Positions 61,558 through 64,000 of a stretch of DNA of 64,000 bases are shown one piece after another. The notes under the pieces were generated by a model that worked only from the letters and a program-made list of their open reading frames with translations, searched no databases and was not told the DNA's origin. The first letter of the stretch is position 1; the number at the start of each line of letters is the position of its first letter. The DNA comes from Prevotella sp. (GTDB lineage: Bacteria; Bacteroidota; Bacteroidia; Bacteroidales; Bacteroidaceae): NCBI GenBank assembly GCA_016281815.1, contig JAEEJK010000110.1, positions 40,324 to 104,323 of the forward strand, written 5' to 3'. The translations under genes and the position numbers were made by a program.

Positions 61558-62745
61558 TCTTTCACTCTCTATCTGACGGATGATGCCGTCACTGCCCATG
61601 ATGGTGAAGCGATGTCGGTGGTCCTTGATGAATGGATAGACAAGAAACTGTTCGAATGTGTTGATGCTCTGTCCGTCGATGCCGATGATGAGGTCGCCCT
61701 GGCGGAAACCGTTGCGGTAGTGCTGGCTGCCTTCCCATATCATGCCCACAGTGGGCTTGCCTTTCACGGGAATGAAGGCGATGTCCATCTGCTCGTTGCT
61801 GATCATGCACATGTTGGCGGAGTCTCTGGGCTGGAAGATGATCTCCTTGCGACGGGGATTCATGACCACACTGCCATAACGGAGAATCTCGGCGCCGATG
61901 CGCGAGGTGCCCTGGGTGGTCATGGTGTGGTAGTCACAGAAAGAGAATCCACCCCATTGCAGTTCGTCAAGCCACAGGAATGACACTGCTGAAGTCCTTT
62001 CAACTCCAAAACTTCCAATTGCCCTGCTGCCCATCCCGGTCCCTTCTATTTGGGTGCTGAAGTCTGTGAAACGGGCGGAGAACTTGCGGCAACTCTCTGC
62101 AGACATGACATATAGGCGGCGGCTGCCGGTGTCGAAGCGGACTTCATCGGAACAGCCGGAATAGGGGGTGACGCTGATGACTGGCACCCAACGGGGGAGG
62201 CGGTATTTGACAGCAAATCCGCACTCACCGTCAAAAAACCTGGTGTTGTCGGTCACGACCATGACGCCCTTCTCCGCGTCAATCTTGATGGCAAGCCCTT
62301 TGTTCACCAAGTCGAAACCAAGAACTGCGTCGTAGCCGGAATGATTGACGTGAGAATTGATGAGCGAACCAGTGTAACCATGGATGGTAAGGTGTCCGAT
62401 GCGGAAGTCGGGGTATTCCACCACATCGATCTTGTGTGATGTGCCATTGGCGTCGTGTGACGTTATCTTGCCTAATTTCCTGACCCATGGGAAATGGCCG
62501 TCGGCATAGACGATGCCTTGGCTCGACCCCGTGTCGATGCAGAATCTGTAGGTGCCCCCGCCCCTGGTGATTGCCTTCACATAGATCTGGTTGTCCTCAA
62601 ACTCAATGGGTATGCTGTCCACGAAATTGCGGGCCGACAGGGTGAAGCGCGTGCCGTAGGTGTAGTTTTGGGCATGGCAGAGTGCTGCTATCATTATAAA
62701 TAATGTATAGCATACGATTCTCCTGATGGCATATTCATCTCTCAT
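61555..62745 (-). CDS. Exported two-DTG aspartic protease-like protein with PDZ-like domain
   Basis: A 396-residue protein with a signal peptide (about 1-25, ALCHAQ), two retropepsin-like halves, each with a catalytic-type DTG: FCIDTGSSQGIV (about 68-79) and VRFDTGSRRLYV (about 202-213), and a C-terminal PDZ-like domain (about 325-390; GFRQGDLIIGIDGQ). Both aspartates are kept, so it may be active as a single-chain protease in the periplasm. The start codon is 5 nt from a TATCTTTG box. Confidence 0.82.
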   Translation of the reverse strand: MRDEYAIRRIVCYTLFIMIAALCHAQNYTYGTRFTLSARNFVDSIPIEFEDNQIYVKAITRGGGTYRFCIDTGSSQGIVYADGHFPWVRKLGKITSHDANGTSHKIDVVEYPDFRIGHLTIHGYTGSLINSHVNHSGYDAVLGFDLVNKGLAIKIDAEKGVMVVTDNTRFFDGECGFAVKYRLPRWVPVISVTPYSGCSDEVRFDTGSRRLYVMSAESCRKFSARFTDFSTQIEGTGMGSRAIGSFGVERTSAVSFLWLDELQWGGFSFCDYHTMTTQGTSRIGAEILRYGSVVMNPRRKEIIFQPRDSANMCMISNEQMDIAFIPVKGKPTVGMIWEGSQHYRNGFRQGDLIIGIDGQSINTFEQFLVYPFIKDHRHRFTIMGSDGIIRQIESER

Positions 62746-62750
62746 GATGG

Positions 62751-62758
62751 CAAAGATA
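62751..62758 (-). promoter_or_regulatory. -7 box of the aspartic protease gene
   Basis: Minus strand TATCTTTG; only 5 nt separate it from ATG 62745, which predicts a leaderless mRNA or a later start. Confidence 0.5.
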
Positions 62759-62890
62759 CGAATTTATTTTGTTTATCAAGCGAAAGTATCGCAATATTTG
62801 TTTTGTCAACAAAGTCCTGCCGTATGACAATAATTTGAGGTGGTCATGCGTTTTAATGAAAAACAAAAAAGAATAAAAAACGAAAAAGAT

Positions 62891-63589
62891 ATGAAGAAGA
62901 TTGTTGTGATGGCAGTTGTTGCTGCGTTCTTTTCGCTGTCTGCGATGGGACAGGAAGATGTGGGAACTTTCTCCTTGATTCCGAAAATAGGCGTCAGCAT
63001 CGCCAATGTGTCGGGAGAGGAGATTTATTATGAAAACAAAGAAGTTCCGGCAAAAGGAAAGTATAATGCCCGATTCCTGGGGGGCGTGGAGGCCGAATAC
63101 CAGATGCTGCCCACGACAAGCGTTTCTTTGGGAGTCTGCTATGTGCAACAGGGATGCCGCTTCCCTGACCTTGAGGTTGGCGACATTTCAGGCGACTCGG
63201 AGGGCTTGAGCAGGATTCGCAATAAGTTGGATTACATCCAGTGCCCGCTCACCATCAATCAATATCTGGCAGAAGGATTGGCGATAAAGGCCGGCGTTCA
63301 GTTGGGATTCCTTGTCAAGTCGAACTTTTCTACTACCTTTACGCCGATCAAACACGTTGGTAATGGCGTAAAAGAATACGGAGAGCCAATGAACATGGAT
63401 GTAGACCAAAAATCTGTGATGAACTCCATGGACATTTCCATCCCCGTGGGCATTTCCTATGAGTACCTCAATGTGGTGCTTGATGCCCGCTATCATTTTG
63501 GTCTTTCCAAGTTATATTCAGAAGATTCCTGGCCAACAGAGAAAAACAAGTTCTTTACCTTCACCGTGGGGTATAAGTTCAATCTGTAG
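62891..63589 (+). CDS. PorT-like outer-membrane beta-barrel protein
   Basis: A 232-residue exported protein: signal peptide about 1-21 (SLSAMGQ) using ATG 62891, then alternating strands (IGVSIANVSGEE, VEAEYQMLPTTSVSLGVCY, LDYIQCPLTINQYLAEGLA) ending FTFTVGYKFNL. LDYIQ.P is typical of PorT-family barrels. In-frame upstream codons from 62840 would spoil the signal peptide. Confidence 0.82.
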   Translation: MKKIVVMAVVAAFFSLSAMGQEDVGTFSLIPKIGVSIANVSGEEIYYENKEVPAKGKYNARFLGGVEAEYQMLPTTSVSLGVCYVQQGCRFPDLEVGDISGDSEGLSRIRNKLDYIQCPLTINQYLAEGLAIKAGVQLGFLVKSNFSTTFTPIKHVGNGVKEYGEPMNMDVDQKSVMNSMDISIPVGISYEYLNVVLDARYHFGLSKLYSEDSWPTEKNKFFTFTVGYKFNL

Positions 63590-63770
63590 TCACTGCCACT
63601 ACGCTCACTGAGGCGATCGGCAGTTCTGATAACCCTTCATTTTTCGTCCCTCATCCCTCATCCGGAGCGTTGATTTGCACCTTTTCTTTCAGCGGCGGCA
63701 TTGTCGCCGCTTGATTTATGTCAATAAAGGCGAAAACTTTCCGTTTTTATGGAAAAAAGTTTGGAAAATA
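63590..63770. other. Intergenic DNA upstream of a strong promoter
   Basis: No gene recognised. It has short inverted stretches (AGCGGCGGCA...TGTCGCCGCT, 63691-63713) that could end the upstream transcript. Confidence 0.5.
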
Positions 63771-63802
63771 TTTGGCGGGTGCGTGCGAAGTTCGTACCTT
63801 TG
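63771..63802 (+). promoter_or_regulatory. Strong consensus promoter, probably of a ribosomal RNA operon
   Basis: TTTG (63771-63774), 20 bp, TACCTTTG (63795-63802), with an A/T-rich upstream tract (63748-63770) like an UP element. Confidence 0.8.
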
Positions 63803-64000
63803 CATCCGCTTTCGGGCAAAAACCCGCAGGCGACACTTGAAGAAGCGTTCTTTGAAAGGATTTCATAAAGACAGAGAAGTAGTACAAGAAGCACCGGCGC
63901 TGCTTGATGCAGACGCCGGGGGTATAAGAAACGAGCCGTCAATTGAAAGGTGATTGAGGTGCTTTGAACTTGGGTATTTCGGAGGCGTTCTGAGAACAGA
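63803..64000 (+). other. Probable rRNA operon leader (16S gene would begin beyond the window)
   Basis: No convincing reading frame. GTTCTTTGAAAG (63847-63858) resembles a boxA antitermination element, and AGAAGTAGTACAAGAAG follows, a sequence I associate with Bacteroidales pre-16S leaders (recalled). GCACCGGCG...GACGCCGGGG (about 63891-63921) can form a stem. The 16S rRNA itself is not in the window. Confidence 0.65.

Noticed and set aside
63675..63953. 92-codon frame near the right edge
   Set aside because: It spans the strong promoter and the boxA-like leader, so it cannot be a normal gene.

Overview
The window looks like a chromosomal segment from a Bacteroidales bacterium, most likely Prevotellaceae. 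The reasons are a SusC/SusD starch locus, a C10 (interpain-type) protease, a T9SS-like C-terminal domain on an amylase, Bacteroidetes-type promoters (TTTG, about 20 bp, TAnnTTTG) and Shine-Dalgarno-poor starts. No transposase, tRNA gene or CRISPR array was recognised. The assignment comes from reading the sequence only; no database search was possible.

Layout. 1-2411: a C10 protease with Ig-like repeats, cut by the left edge. 2412-3668: non-coding, repeat-rich. 3669-11099: an accessory module made of an AAA ATPase, a membrane-anchored TIR protein and two periplasmic coiled-coil/TPR proteins on the plus strand, converging on an ECF sigma factor and a C39-like/RyR/zinc-ribbon protein on the minus strand. 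This is the best candidate for an undescribed system. 11145-33999: a starch/maltodextrin locus. The minus arm encodes SusC, SusD, two SusE/F-like lipoproteins, an OmpA protein and a secreted amylase. The plus arm encodes a LacI-type regulator, an MFS sugar transporter, a CBM20-GH77 amylomaltase, a GH97 alpha-glucosidase, a type I pullulanase and a neopullulanase.

34093-40159: a tryptophan operon trpB-E-G-D-C-A with an attenuator (leader peptide with three consecutive Trp codons, plus an intrinsic terminator). trpF is absent where it would be expected, and that gap is filled by dispersed repeats. 40177-44734: a second AAA ATPase (DUF234 type) behind an operator-like array of inverted repeats, a cluster of palindromic repeats, and a GH67 alpha-glucuronidase. 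44735-49582: purL and a split chromate transporter. 49583-50469: duplicated promoter repeats and a candidate small RNA with its own promoter, a pseudoknot-type pairing pattern and a terminator. 50470-54200: a CvfB-like RNA-binding protein, a LolD-like ATPase and a cation/proton antiporter.

54245-63589: asd, a VTC-DUF4956-DUF2490 operon, a GH2 glycosidase, a small conserved-looking protein, an OmpA lipoprotein, a two-DTG aspartic protease with a PDZ-like domain, and a PorT-like outer-membrane barrel. From 63771 a perfect promoter and a boxA-like sequence suggest that the window ends in the leader of a ribosomal RNA operon.

How the genes work together. The Sus arm binds starch and imports oligosaccharides, and the plus arm transports and breaks down maltodextrins under a probable LacI-type switch. 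In the accessory module, envelope-located TPR proteins could pass a signal to a cytoplasmic TIR domain, while a sigma/protease-like pair could control expression; that wiring is inference.
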